Source: Nocardioides immobilis
Lineage (GTDB): Bacteria > Actinomycetota > Actinomycetes > Propionibacteriales > Nocardioidaceae
Direction of reading: 5' to 3'
NCBI RefSeq assembly: GCF_003515065.1
Contig: NZ_QXGH01000030.1
Span: 50,041 to 114,040 of the forward strand
Length of the DNA: 64,000 nt
A program made the translations under genes and the position numbers. Numbering within the stretch: position 1 is the stretch's first letter; every line of letters begins with the position of its first letter. Of this stretch, positions 49,852-58,343 are shown in pieces. The notes beneath the pieces are model-generated. The model saw nothing but the letters and a program-made list of their open reading frames with translations. It did no database searches and was not told the DNA's origin.

Positions 49852-52800
49852 CTGTCCTCCAGCTCGCCCTCGACCTCGAGGTAGACCGCCTGCAGCGCGG
49901 CCATCACCTCCGGGTCCGGCTCCTCCCACAGGCCGCGCTCGGCGGCCTCGTGCAGGCGCTCCACCATCCCCCGCAGCGCCCACGGGTTGGAGCGGCGCAG
50001 GAACTCCTGGTTGGTCTCGTCGAGGACGTACTCCTTCGCCAGCGCCTGGTACATCCAGTCGTGGACGACCCCCGCGGTGGCGTCGAACCCGAACAGGTAG
50101 TCCACGGTCGCCGCCTGCTCGAACGCGCCCTTGTAGCCGTGCCGCTGCATCGCGCCGATCCACCGCGGGTTCACGACCCGGGCACGGAAGACCCGGTTGG
50201 TCTCCTCCTGCAGGGTCCGGGTGCGGATCGCGTCGGGCGAGGTCGAGTCGCCGACGTACGCCTTCGGGTCCGCACCGGACAGCGCACGAACGGTGGCGAC
50301 CATGCCGCCGTGGTACTGGAAGTAGTCGTCGCTGTCGGCGATGTCGTGCTCGCGGCTGTCGACGTTCTTGGCCGCCACCTTGATCCGGCGGTAGTTCGTG
50401 CGCATGTCGTCGGCAGCCGGTACGCCGTCCAGCCCACGCCCGTAGGCGAAGCCGCCCCACGCCGTGTAGACCTCGGCGAGGTCCTTGTCGTCGCGCCACG
50501 ACCCTGCCTCGATCGCCTGGAGCAGCCCGGCGCCGTACGCCCCCGGCTTGGAGCCGAAGATCCGCGTCGTCGCGCGCCGCTGGTCGCCGTGCGCCGCGAG
50601 GTCGGCCTGGGCGTGGGCGCGGACGAAGTTCTGGTCGGCCGGCTCGTCGAGCCCTGCGACCAGCTGGACCGCGTCGTCGAGGAGCGCGACCACGTGCGGG
50701 AACGCGTCGCGGAAGAAGCCGGAGATCCGCACCGTGACGTCGATCCGCGGCCGACCCAGCTCGTCCAGGGGTACGACGGCGAGCTCCCGAACCCGGCGCG
50801 ACGCCTCGTCCCACTCGGGCCGGACGCCGAGCAGCGCGAGCACCTCGGCGATGTCGTCGCCGGACGTCCGCATCGCGCTGGTGCCCCACACCGACAGGCC
50901 CACGGACTCCGGGTAGGAGCCCTCGTCGTCGAGGTACCGCTGCAGCAGCGAGTCCGCCATCGCCTGGCCGGTCTGCCAGGCGAGGCGGGACGGGACCGCG
51001 CGCGGGTCGACCGTGTAGAAGTTCCGCCCGGTCGGGAGCACGTTGACCAGGCCGCGCAGCGGGGATCCCGACGGTCCGGGATGCACGAACCCGCCGTCCA
51101 GCGCGTGCAGCACGGCGTCGAGCTCGTCGGTCGTCCGGTCGAGCCGGGGCACCACCTCGGTCGCGGCGAATGCGAGCACGCGCTGCACCTCCGGGTCGTC
51201 GTGCAGGTCGGCCGCGGCTCGCGGGTCCCACCCGGACCGCTCCATCGCCTCGACCAGGGCCCGCGCCTGCGCCTCGATGGCGTCGACGGCCGTGGTCGCC
51301 TCCCCCTCCTTGAGGCCGAGCGCGGCCCGCAGGCCGGGCACCGCCTGCGCCTGGCCGCCCCACACCTGCGCCGCCCGCAGGATCGCGAGCACCAGGTTGA
51401 CCCGCGCCTCGCCGGCCGGCGCACCGCCGAGCACGTGCAGGCCGTCGCGGATCTGCGCGTCCTTGATCTCGCACAGCCAGCCGTCGACGTGGAGCAGGAA
51501 GTCGTCGAAGTCGTCGTCCTCGGGGCGCTCGTCGAGCCCGAGGTCGCGGTGCATCTCGGCGGTCTTCATGAGCTGCCAGATCTCGCCCCGGATGGCCGGC
51601 AGCTTGGCCGGGTCCATCGTGGCGATGTTGCCGTACTCGTCGAGCAGCTGCTCGAGCCGCGCGATGTCGCCGTACGACTCCGCCCGCGCCATCGGCGGGA
51701 TCAGGTGGTCCACGATCGTGGCGTGTGCGCGCCGCTTGGCCTGGGCGCCCTCACCGGGGTCGTTGACCAGGAACGGGTAGATCAGCGGCAGGTTGCCGAT
51801 CGCCGCGTCGGTCGCGCAGGACGCGGACAGCGCGGCGTTCTTGCCCGGCAGCCACTCCATCGACCCGTGCTTGCCGAGGTGGACGACGGCGTGGGCTCCG
51901 AAGCCTCGCTCCACCCAGCGGTACGCCGCCAGGTAGTGGTGGCTCGGCGGCAGCTCGGGATCGTGGTAGATCGCGACCGGGTTCTCGCCGAAGCCCCGCG
52001 GCGGCTGGATCATCAGGACCACGTTGCCCGCGCGCAGGGTCGCGAGCACGATCTCGTTCAGCCCGTTCACGAACAGCCGACCCGGCGCCTCGCCCCACGC
52101 CTCGACCATGCTCGAGCGCAGGTCGTCGGGCAGGTCCTCGGTCCACGCCTGGTAATCGGCGGCGGTGACCCGCACGTGCGCCTCGGTGAGCTGCGCGTGG
52201 GTCAGCCACTCCTCGTCCTGCCCACCCGCCGCGATCAGCGCGTGGATCAGCGCGTCGCCGGCCTCGGTGTCGTCGTCACCGTCGATGATCCGGGTGATGT
52301 CGTTGTCGCCCCCCAGGTCGTAGCCCGCGTCCCGCAGCCGGCGCAGCATCCGGACTGCCGAGACCGGGGTGTCGAGGCCGACGGCGTTGCCGATCCGGGC
52401 GTGCTTGGTGGGGTACGCCGACAGCATCAGCGCGAGCCGTCGCTCGGCCGGCGGCGTACGCCGCAGTCGGGCGTGGTTGACCGCGATCCCGGCGACCCGG
52501 GCGCAGCGCTCGGGGTCGGCGACGTACCGCGGCAGCGCCTCCGGGTCCTCCGGGTCGGTCTCCTTGAACGAGAACGGCGCCGTGATGATCCGCCCGTCGA
52601 ACTCCGGGATCGCGACCTGGCTGGCCGAGTCGAGCGGGCTGACGCCGTCATCGGACGCCTCCCACTCCGCGCGGCTGCTGGTGAGGCAGAGCCCCTGCAG
52701 CACCGGGATGTCGAGGGCCGCGATCCGCTCGACGTCCCAGCTCTCGTCATCACCCCCGGCGCTCGCCTCGGCCGGGACGGTGCCGCCAGCCGCGAGCACG

Positions 52801-53492
52801 GTCACGATCAGCGCATCCAGCGTGCCGAGCGCCTCGAACAGGTCGTCCGGCGCCGACCGGAGCGACCCCGCGAAGATCGGTACGGCGACCGCGTCGCCCG
52901 TCGCGTCCACGGCGTCGGCAAGGGCGTGCACGAACGCGGTGTTCCCACTCATCTGGTGCGCGCGGTAGTAGAGGATCCCGACGCGGGATACTCCCTGACG
53001 TTTCTGTCGTGAATTCGGCCAGGTAACGACAGAAACGTCAGGGACTATCGCGATTTCGGGGGTCGAGCGCTCCAGCACCCCCCACACCGGGACGACCTGA
53101 GGCGGTTCGAAGCCCTCGCCTGTCAGCAGGACCGTGTCGGAGAGGAACGCATGGAGCTGGGCCAGGTTCCCAGGGCCGCCCTCGACCAGGTAGCGGTGCG
53201 CGTCGGCTGCGATCCCGACGGGCACCGTCGAGACCGCCATCAGCGCCGCGTCGGGGGTCTGCTCGCCGCCGAGCACGACCACCGGACGACCGGCGCTCTT
53301 CACCGCGGCGAGCTCTGCGTCGTACTCCTGCGGCGAGCCGAGGAGCCGCACGATCGTGAGGTCCGCATCACCGGCGAGCCGCGCGAGGTCCGCAACGTCG
53401 GCGCGGGCCGGGTTTCCCAGCAAGTAGTCGGCGCCACTCGCGCGCGCGGACAGCAGGTCGGTGTCGGACGTGGACAGCAGCGCGAAGCGCAT
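49848..53492 (-). CDS. cobN: Cobaltochelatase large subunit CobN
   Basis: This is the substrate-binding subunit that inserts Co2+ into hydrogenobyrinic acid a,c-diamide. The 1,214-residue protein matches CobN in length and in motifs such as ILYYRAHQMSGNTAFV, HLGKHGSMEWLPGKN, YPFLVNDPGEGAQAKRRAHA and the late YRRIKVAAKNVDSREHDI. Residues about 150-167 (VSVVTWPNSRQKRQGVS) are encoded by a 19-bp inverted repeat and look like an insertion just before the conserved ILYYRAH block. I chose the ATG at 53492 because GAGGAGG lies six bases upstream; an earlier in-frame ATG at 53522 falls inside the riboswitch platform. Confidence 0.95.
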   Translation of the reverse strand: MRFALLSTSDTDLLSARASGADYLLGNPARADVADLARLAGDADLTIVRLLGSPQEYDAELAAVKSAGRPVVVLGGEQTPDAALMAVSTVPVGIAADAHRYLVEGGPGNLAQLHAFLSDTVLLTGEGFEPPQVVPVWGVLERSTPEIAIVPDVSVVTWPNSRQKRQGVSRVGILYYRAHQMSGNTAFVHALADAVDATGDAVAVPIFAGSLRSAPDDLFEALGTLDALIVTVLAAGGTVPAEASAGGDDESWDVERIAALDIPVLQGLCLTSSRAEWEASDDGVSPLDSASQVAIPEFDGRIITAPFSFKETDPEDPEALPRYVADPERCARVAGIAVNHARLRRTPPAERRLALMLSAYPTKHARIGNAVGLDTPVSAVRMLRRLRDAGYDLGGDNDITRIIDGDDDTEAGDALIHALIAAGGQDEEWLTHAQLTEAHVRVTAADYQAWTEDLPDDLRSSMVEAWGEAPGRLFVNGLNEIVLATLRAGNVVLMIQPPRGFGENPVAIYHDPELPPSHHYLAAYRWVERGFGAHAVVHLGKHGSMEWLPGKNAALSASCATDAAIGNLPLIYPFLVNDPGEGAQAKRRAHATIVDHLIPPMARAESYGDIARLEQLLDEYGNIATMDPAKLPAIRGEIWQLMKTAEMHRDLGLDERPEDDDFDDFLLHVDGWLCEIKDAQIRDGLHVLGGAPAGEARVNLVLAILRAAQVWGGQAQAVPGLRAALGLKEGEATTAVDAIEAQARALVEAMERSGWDPRAAADLHDDPEVQRVLAFAATEVVPRLDRTTDELDAVLHALDGGFVHPGPSGSPLRGLVNVLPTGRNFYTVDPRAVPSRLAWQTGQAMADSLLQRYLDDEGSYPESVGLSVWGTSAMRTSGDDIAEVLALLGVRPEWDEASRRVRELAVVPLDELGRPRIDVTVRISGFFRDAFPHVVALLDDAVQLVAGLDEPADQNFVRAHAQADLAAHGDQRRATTRIFGSKPGAYGAGLLQAIEAGSWRDDKDLAEVYTAWGGFAYGRGLDGVPAADDMRTNYRRIKVAAKNVDSREHDIADSDDYFQYHGGMVATVRALSGADPKAYVGDSTSPDAIRTRTLQEETNRVFRARVVNPRWIGAMQRHGYKGAFEQAATVDYLFGFDATAGVVHDWMYQALAKEYVLDETNQEFLRRSNPWALRGMVERLHEAAERGLWEEPDPEVMAALQAVYLEVEGELEDR
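52992..53044. repeat. Perfect 19-bp inverted repeat inside cobN
   Basis: The left arm TCCCTGACGTTTCTGTCGT (52992-53010) and the right arm ACGACAGAAACGTCAGGGA (53026-53044) are exact inverse complements, separated by 15 bases containing GAATTC. The whole 53-bp element is in frame with cobN and its base composition is lower in GC than the flanks. It encodes residues about 150-167. Confidence 0.95.
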
Positions 53493-53497
53493 CGGGT

Positions 53498-53623
53498 CCT
53501 CCTCGGGGTTCTCGCCCCTCATCGGTCGGCAGCCCCGTGGCCAGTGTCTGGCTGTCCCTCATCGGGATCACAGTGGCGGAACCGCCCCGGACTCACACCG
53601 GGTTCCTGCTCCACGGGACCTGT
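53498..53623 (-). promoter_or_regulatory. Cobalamin riboswitch 3, leader of cobN-cobF-cobQ-cobK
   Basis: On the minus strand the aptamer runs from about 53616 to 53535: P1 is CCGTGG paired with CCACGG, and the core is AACCCGGTGTGAGTCCGG, then TTCCGCCACTGTGA and AGCCAGACACTGGCC. After it, GGGG-CGAGAA-CCCC (53518-53505) forms a hairpin that abuts the ribosome-binding site GAGGAGG (53504-53498), six bases before the cobN ATG. A TAGGGT -10-like hexamer (53636-53631) lies upstream. Translational repression by cobalamin is inferred. Confidence 0.88.
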
Positions 53624-53647
53624 TCTGCAGACCCTACGGTTAGGTCC

Positions 53648-54034
53648 GTGTCGTCCGACCAGCAGCCCACTCCTCGACCAGTGGTGCTGGTCGACGGCCT
53701 GACCCGGGAACAGCTGCTCGCGATCGTCGGCGATGCCCGCATGGCCACCGACGCCCCGCTCGACCTCGAGGGACACGGCAGCTCCGGCGTCGCCGTACTC
53801 AGCCTCGCCCTGCACCAGCGCCGCCTCGGTCTCGAGCTCGCCCACGTCGCCTGCATCGACGCCCGCGGCGAGGAGGACCCGGTGAGCGGCCGGCCCCTCG
53901 TCGTACCGACGCCACCGAGGGCCCCCACCGCGATCACGTTCGTGGCCGGCCGCGACGATGCGTCGGTGGCCTGGACCACCGAAACCGCCGCCGCCTTCCG
54001 CTCCGCCGGCTGGGCGGTCACATCCCTGGGCTGA
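53648..54034 (+). CDS. Protein of unknown function, divergent from cobN
   Basis: The 128-residue soluble protein may have an alpha/beta Rossmann-like layout (RPVVLVDGLTREQLLAIVG at the start, PTAITFVAGRDDASVAWTTE near the end). I cannot assign a family. Its GTG start is eight bases after TACGGT (53635-53640), a possible -10 that overlaps the opposite-strand -10 of the cobN leader, so the two units share a control region. A cobalamin-related role is possible from position only. Confidence 0.6.
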   Translation: MSSDQQPTPRPVVLVDGLTREQLLAIVGDARMATDAPLDLEGHGSSGVAVLSLALHQRRLGLELAHVACIDARGEEDPVSGRPLVVPTPPRAPTAITFVAGRDDASVAWTTETAAAFRSAGWAVTSLG

Positions 54035-54054
54035 CGCCCGCGCCGCCGCCACTC

Positions 54055-54152
54055 CGGCCCCATTGATCACATCGCCCAGGCAAAACTGGCGCCTGTCGGC
54101 CGTTGCATTGGCCGATAAGCGCAGGAATCACCGGCGGACCGGTGATTCCTGC
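54055..54152. repeat. Structured ~97-bp repeat, copy B (inverted relative to copy A)
   Basis: GCAGGAATCACCGG (54121-54134) and CCGGTGATTCCTGC (54139-54152) form a perfect 14-bp stem with a CGGA loop. A second stem pairs GCCTGTCGGCC with GGCCGATAAGC, using G-U wobble. The unit aligns along its length with copy A in reverse orientation. It lies between two convergent genes, so it may also act as a terminator. Confidence 0.82.
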
Positions 54153-54157
54153 AGCCG

Positions 54158-55711
54158 TCAGTTGACCTGCCGGTCCCGCCCTTCCCAGTACGGCGCCCGC
54201 AGCTTGAACTTCTGCAGCTTGCCCGTCGCGGTGCGGGCGAGCTCGGAGCGGAACTCCACCGAGGTCGGCGCCTTGTAGCCGGCCAGTCGCTCCTTGCACC
54301 AGGCGATCAGGTCGGCCTCCATGTCGGGGCCGCCCTCCGCGCCCGAGGCCAGGACGACGAGCGCCTTGATCGTCTCGCCCCACTTCTCGCTCGGGACGCC
54401 GATCACGGCGACCTCGGCGACGGCCGGATGGGAGAAGAGGGTGTCCTCGACCTCGATCGAGGAGACGTTCTCGCCACCGGTGATGATCACGTCCTTCTTG
54501 CGGTCGGCGATCGTGAGGTAGCCGTCGTCGCCGAGGATGCCGCCGTCGCCGGTGTGGAACCAGCCGTCCTTCAGCGCGGCCTCGGTCTCCTCCGGCTTCT
54601 CCCAGTAGCCCTCGAGCACCACGTTCGACCGGGCGAGCACCTCGCCCGAGCCCTCCTCGGACTCGTCGATCCTGAGCGTGACGCCGATCGCCGGCGCCCC
54701 GGCCCGGGTGAGCTTCTGCGCCCGCTCCTCCGGCTCGAGGTCGTCCCACTCAGCACGCCGGCGGTTGATCGTCAGCAGCGGCGAGGTCTCGGTGAGCCCG
54801 TAGATCTGGATGAACTCCCAGCCCAGCTCCTGCTCGACCCGCGCGACAGTCTTCGTCGGCGGCGGTGCGCCGGCCATGATGATCCGCACCCGGTCGCGGC
54901 CGGGGATCTCGCCCTCCCAGTCCGGCAGTGCGTCCAGCACCGCCGCCGCGACGGCCGGCGCAGCGCACATGACGGTGACGCCGTGGTCGCGCACCCGGCG
55001 CAGGATCTCGACGCCGTCGACCTTGCGCAGGACGATGTGCTGCGCGCCGACGCCGGTCATCGCGAACGGCATGCCCCAGCCGTTGGCGTGGAACATCGGC
55101 AGCGTGTGCAGGTAGACGTCGCGGTCGCTGATCGTCGTGTGCAGGCCGAACGTGATCGCGTTGGTCCAGATGTTGCGGTGCGTGATCTGGACGCCCTTGG
55201 GCCGCGCCGTCGTGCCCGACGTGTAGTTGATCGTCGCGGTCGCGTTCTCGTCGTGCTCCCACGGCTCGGGCTCGACGCCCGGCTCCGCGTAGAGGTCGGA
55301 GTCGGTGCCGAGGACGAACTTGTGCTCGCAGTCGACGCCCTTCAACGACTCCTCCAGCTCCGGGTCGACGTAGAGAACCCGGGACCCGGACTGCTCCACG
55401 ATGTACTGCACCTCGTCGGGACGCAGCCGGAAGTTCACCGGCACCAGCACCCGGCCCCAGCCCGACACACCGAAGAACGACGTCAGCAGCCGGCTGCTGT
55501 TGTGGCTGACGACCGCGACCCGCTCGCCCGGCGCGATGCCGAGCTGGTCGAGGCGCGCGGCCTGCCGGCGCGCGAGGTCGCCGAGCTGTGCGTACGTCAG
55601 CTCTCCCTGGCTCGCTGCGGGCTGCATCGGCTCGTCGACGACGCCGACCCGGTCGCCGTACACGGTGACGGCACGGTCGAGGAAGTCACGGACGCTGAAC
55701 GGTACGAACAT
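54158..55711 (-). CDS. Long/medium-chain acyl-CoA synthetase (AMP-forming)
   Basis: The 517-residue ANL-family enzyme adenylates a carboxylate and transfers it to CoA. AMP-binding motif: INYTSGTTARPKGVQ (near 180-194); IYGLTETSP near 320; DGWFHTGDGGILGDDGYLTI and DRKKDVIITGGENVSS in the C-terminal domain; final Lys in RTATGKLQKFKLR. Closest in layout to fatty-acyl or alkyl-acyl CoA ligases; the substrate is not determined. I chose the ATG at 55711 (GGAGGGACC ribosome-binding site) rather than an upstream frame extension. Confidence 0.93.
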   Translation of the reverse strand: MFVPFSVRDFLDRAVTVYGDRVGVVDEPMQPAASQGELTYAQLGDLARRQAARLDQLGIAPGERVAVVSHNSSRLLTSFFGVSGWGRVLVPVNFRLRPDEVQYIVEQSGSRVLYVDPELEESLKGVDCEHKFVLGTDSDLYAEPGVEPEPWEHDENATATINYTSGTTARPKGVQITHRNIWTNAITFGLHTTISDRDVYLHTLPMFHANGWGMPFAMTGVGAQHIVLRKVDGVEILRRVRDHGVTVMCAAPAVAAAVLDALPDWEGEIPGRDRVRIIMAGAPPPTKTVARVEQELGWEFIQIYGLTETSPLLTINRRRAEWDDLEPEERAQKLTRAGAPAIGVTLRIDESEEGSGEVLARSNVVLEGYWEKPEETEAALKDGWFHTGDGGILGDDGYLTIADRKKDVIITGGENVSSIEVEDTLFSHPAVAEVAVIGVPSEKWGETIKALVVLASGAEGGPDMEADLIAWCKERLAGYKAPTSVEFRSELARTATGKLQKFKLRAPYWEGRDRQVN

Positions 55712-55831
55712 CGGTCCCTCCGGCTGCGGTGAGGTGGTGACGAGCGCCACTCTATGGCCGGCAGGGGTTGCGAGGGCGTTGCCGGACTACGTCGTACGAC
55801 GAACGGGCGCCGGCCTGCGACGAGCGGATGA

Positions 55832-55845
55832 TGAGAGTCCTCTCA
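55832..55845. promoter_or_regulatory. Palindromic operator candidate, site 1
   Basis: TGAGAGTCCTCTCA is a perfect inverted repeat (TGAGAG/CTCTCA, 2-base centre) 46 bp upstream of the acidic secreted gene at 55892. The same 14-mer occurs at 59707-59720. It is a strong candidate binding site for the response regulator encoded between them. Confidence 0.6.
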
Positions 55846-55891
55846 CCCGGCCCACACGTTCCTGCCACCATCCGTCAGGATCGTAGGTGTC

Positions 55892-56224
55892 ATGAGCCCG
55901 CTGCTGAAGTACCTGCTCCCCCTCGCCGTCGTGCTGCCCCTCGGTGGCTTCGTGGCGGGCTCGCTGGTGAGCGCTGCCCAGGACGACCCTGCCCCCCGGA
56001 CCCCGATCGTGCTGCGTGACGACGAGTCCTCGACGACGCCGACCACCGACCCGCCGACCGGGCAGCCCACGGACCCGAGCCGACCGTCGGAGGACGACGA
56101 CCCGGAGTCCGACGACGATGACGATGACGACCATGTCGTCAGGCCCTCGCCGGTCGAGGAGGATGACGACAACGATCAAGGCGGGGACGACGATGACGGC
56201 GGGGATGACGGGGACGACGACTGA
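55892..56224 (+). CDS. Secreted protein with poly-acidic tail
   Basis: The 110-residue protein has a signal peptide (LLKYLLPLAVVLPLGGFVAGS, about residues 4-24), then PIVLRDDESS and a Thr/Pro-rich linker. The C-terminus is dominated by Asp/Glu runs (EDDDPESDDDDDDD and later DDDDGGDDGDDD). The tail may bind cations or basic partners. It is the first gene before a histidine kinase whose start overlaps its 3' end. A TAGGTG-like -10 three bases before the ATG suggests leaderless expression. Family unknown. Confidence 0.72.
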   Translation: MSPLLKYLLPLAVVLPLGGFVAGSLVSAAQDDPAPRTPIVLRDDESSTTPTTDPPTGQPTDPSRPSEDDDPESDDDDDDDHVVRPSPVEEDDDNDQGGDDDDGGDDGDDD

Positions 56225-57674
56225 TCCGCCGCGCCACCGGGTCGGCTTGTCGGTCCGGATCCGGATCACCGCTGCGGTCGCCCTGCTGGTCACGGTGGCG
56301 CTGGCCGGCGCGGGCCTGATCGTCTACGTCGTGGAGCTCGGCCGCATCGACGGCTCCGTGCAGCGCGAGGTCGAGCAGGAGCTCGACGAGTTCGGCAGGC
56401 TCGAGGACAACGGGATCGACCCCGACACCCGGCGCCCGTTCGACTCCGTCGACGCGCTTCTCCGTACGTTCCTCGAGCGCAACGTCCCGGACGACGACGA
56501 GCTGCTCGTCGGGTGGATCGACGACCAGCCCGAGGTCTGGTGGCCGGACGACTCCCTCGTCGACGACCCGGTCTTCCTCGAGGCCGCGCAGCCGCTCGCC
56601 GCCGAGGGCGGCACGGTTCGCCTGGACACCGACGCCGGCGAGATCCGGATCACCAGCCAACCGGTCCGCCAGGGCGACACCACCGGCGCCCTGCTCGTGG
56701 TCGCATATCTCGACGAGGACCGCGCCGAGCTCGCCTCGACGATGCGGACCTACACGATCGTTGCCCTGCTCTCGCTCTTCATCATCACCTGGGTGGCGTG
56801 GTGGCAGTCGGGGCGGCTGCTCGCCCCGCTCCGCACGCTGCGCCGTACCGCCGACGAGATCAGCGCCACCGACCTGTCGCGCCGGGTGCCGACCACCGGC
56901 AACGACGACATCACCGCGCTCACCCGCACCGTCAACGTGATGCTCGACCGGCTGGAGGCGGCCTTCGTCGGCCAGCGGCAGTTCCTCGACGACGCCGGGC
57001 ACGAGCTGAAGACGCCCCTCACCGTCCTGCGCGGACATCTCGAGCTCCTCGACACGGCGAGCCCGGACGAGATCGCCGAGACCCGTGAGCTCCTGCTGGA
57101 CGAGGTCGACCGGATGTCCCGGCTCGTCGGCGACCTGATCCTGCTGGCGAAGAGCGACCGACCCGACTTCCTGAGCCCGGTCGAGGTCGACCTCGGAGAC
57201 CTCGGCGCCACCGTGATCGCCAAGGCACGGGCTCTCGGCGACCGCCGGTGGGTCCTCGACACGACGTACGACGCCGCGAGGGAGCTCGTCGTGCTCGACG
57301 AGCAGCGGCTCACGCAGGCGCTGCTCCAGCTTGCCGACAACGCGGTGAAGCACACCGACACCGGCGCCGAGATCGGGATCGGCACGGCGGTCGTCGACGG
57401 AGTCGTCCGCTGCTGGGTGCGCGACACCGGGCACGGGGTCGAACCCGCCGACCGGGAGCGGATCTTCGAGCGCTTCGGCCGCAGCGCCGTCCAGGCCGAC
57501 GACGAGGGCTTCGGGCTCGGCCTGTCCATCGTCGCGGCCATCGCGGCCGCTCACGGCGGCCGCGCGTACGTCACCGACCCACCGACCGACCACCCGCGGG
57601 GCGCGATGTTCGTCATCGAGATGCCGGCGGTCCGCCCGATCCGAGAGGACGAAGCCGCATGGCTCGGATCCTGA
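56193..57674 (+). CDS. Sensor histidine kinase
   Basis: Membrane-bound two-component sensor of 493 residues. TM1 is about residues 25-47, an extracytoplasmic domain of about 130 residues follows (acidic, WIDDQPEVWWPDDSLV), TM2 is near 185-205, and a HAMP domain leads to the HisKA box DDAGHELKTPLTVLRGHLE (phospho-His). The ATPase domain shows NAVKHT, DTGHGVEPADRERIFERFG and GFGLGLSIVA. It overlaps the upstream secreted-protein gene by 32 bp and the response regulator by 16 bp. An alternative start is the ATG at 56205. The stimulus is unknown; the acidic neighbour is a candidate accessory ligand. Confidence 0.92.
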   Translation: MTAGMTGTTTDPPRHRVGLSVRIRITAAVALLVTVALAGAGLIVYVVELGRIDGSVQREVEQELDEFGRLEDNGIDPDTRRPFDSVDALLRTFLERNVPDDDELLVGWIDDQPEVWWPDDSLVDDPVFLEAAQPLAAEGGTVRLDTDAGEIRITSQPVRQGDTTGALLVVAYLDEDRAELASTMRTYTIVALLSLFIITWVAWWQSGRLLAPLRTLRRTADEISATDLSRRVPTTGNDDITALTRTVNVMLDRLEAAFVGQRQFLDDAGHELKTPLTVLRGHLELLDTASPDEIAETRELLLDEVDRMSRLVGDLILLAKSDRPDFLSPVEVDLGDLGATVIAKARALGDRRWVLDTTYDAARELVVLDEQRLTQALLQLADNAVKHTDTGAEIGIGTAVVDGVVRCWVRDTGHGVEPADRERIFERFGRSAVQADDEGFGLGLSIVAAIAAAHGGRAYVTDPPTDHPRGAMFVIEMPAVRPIREDEAAWLGS

Positions 57675-58327
57675 TCGTCGAGGACGAGCACCGCATCGCG
57701 TCCTTCATCGGCAAGGGCCTGCGCGCGGAGGGGCACACCGCGGTGGCGGTCGCGGACGGCCCGACCGGTCTCGACCACGCCCTCAGCGGCGACTTCGACC
57801 TGGTCGTCCTCGACATCGGCCTGCCGCGGATGGACGGGTTCGAGCTGCTCGACCAGCTCCGGTCGCAGGGATCGCGGGTGCCCGTGATCGTGCTGACCGC
57901 CCGCGACTCCGTCGGCGACACCGTCTCCGCGCTCGAGGGCGGCGCCGACGACTACATGCCGAAGCCGTTCCGCTTCGCCGAGCTCAACGCACGGATCAAG
58001 CTCCGGCTGCGGCAGGTCGCCGGCGGCGGCGACGGGCGCCCGGAGGCGCTCACGGCCGGGCAGGTGCGGCTCGACCTCCGCACCCGCCGCGCGTCCGTCG
58101 CCGGCCGACAGATCGACCTGTCAGCGAGGGAGTTCGCGCTCGCCGAGATGTTCCTGACCAACGCCGGCCAGGTGCTCTCCCGCGAGCAGCTGCTCGACCA
58201 CGTCTGGGGCCTCGACTTCGACCCCGGGTCCAACGTGGTCGACGTCTACGTCGGCTACCTCCGCAAGAAGTTCGGCTCCGACACGATCGCGACCGTCCGC
58301 GGGATGGGCTACCGCTTCAACGGCTGA
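57659..58327 (+). CDS. OmpR-family response regulator
   Basis: Receiver domain residues 1-~115 with the acidic pocket VEDEHR, phospho-acceptor Asp in LVVLDIGLP (near residue 51), VLTARDS and KPF. A winged-helix effector (about 130-222) ends VDVYVGYLRKKFGSD...RGMGYRFNG. It is coupled to the kinase by a 16-bp overlap. The palindrome TGAGAG-N2-CTCTCA upstream of two secreted-protein units is its likely target, although OmpR proteins more often bind direct repeats, so this needs testing. Confidence 0.94.
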   Translation: MARILIVEDEHRIASFIGKGLRAEGHTAVAVADGPTGLDHALSGDFDLVVLDIGLPRMDGFELLDQLRSQGSRVPVIVLTARDSVGDTVSALEGGADDYMPKPFRFAELNARIKLRLRQVAGGGDGRPEALTAGQVRLDLRTRRASVAGRQIDLSAREFALAEMFLTNAGQVLSREQLLDHVWGLDFDPGSNVVDVYVGYLRKKFGSDTIATVRGMGYRFNG

Positions 58328-58343
58328 GCAACCGTCGCCGCCC

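Noticed and set aside
52992..53044. Intrinsic terminator inside cobN
   Set aside because: The hairpin has no U-run on either strand and sits in the coding region of an operon that continues for 6 kb.
55892..56224. Treating the poly-Asp gene as a sequencing or low-complexity artefact
   Set aside because: It has a proper signal peptide, an upstream palindrome and promoter-like sequence, and overlaps the kinase start in an operon-like manner.
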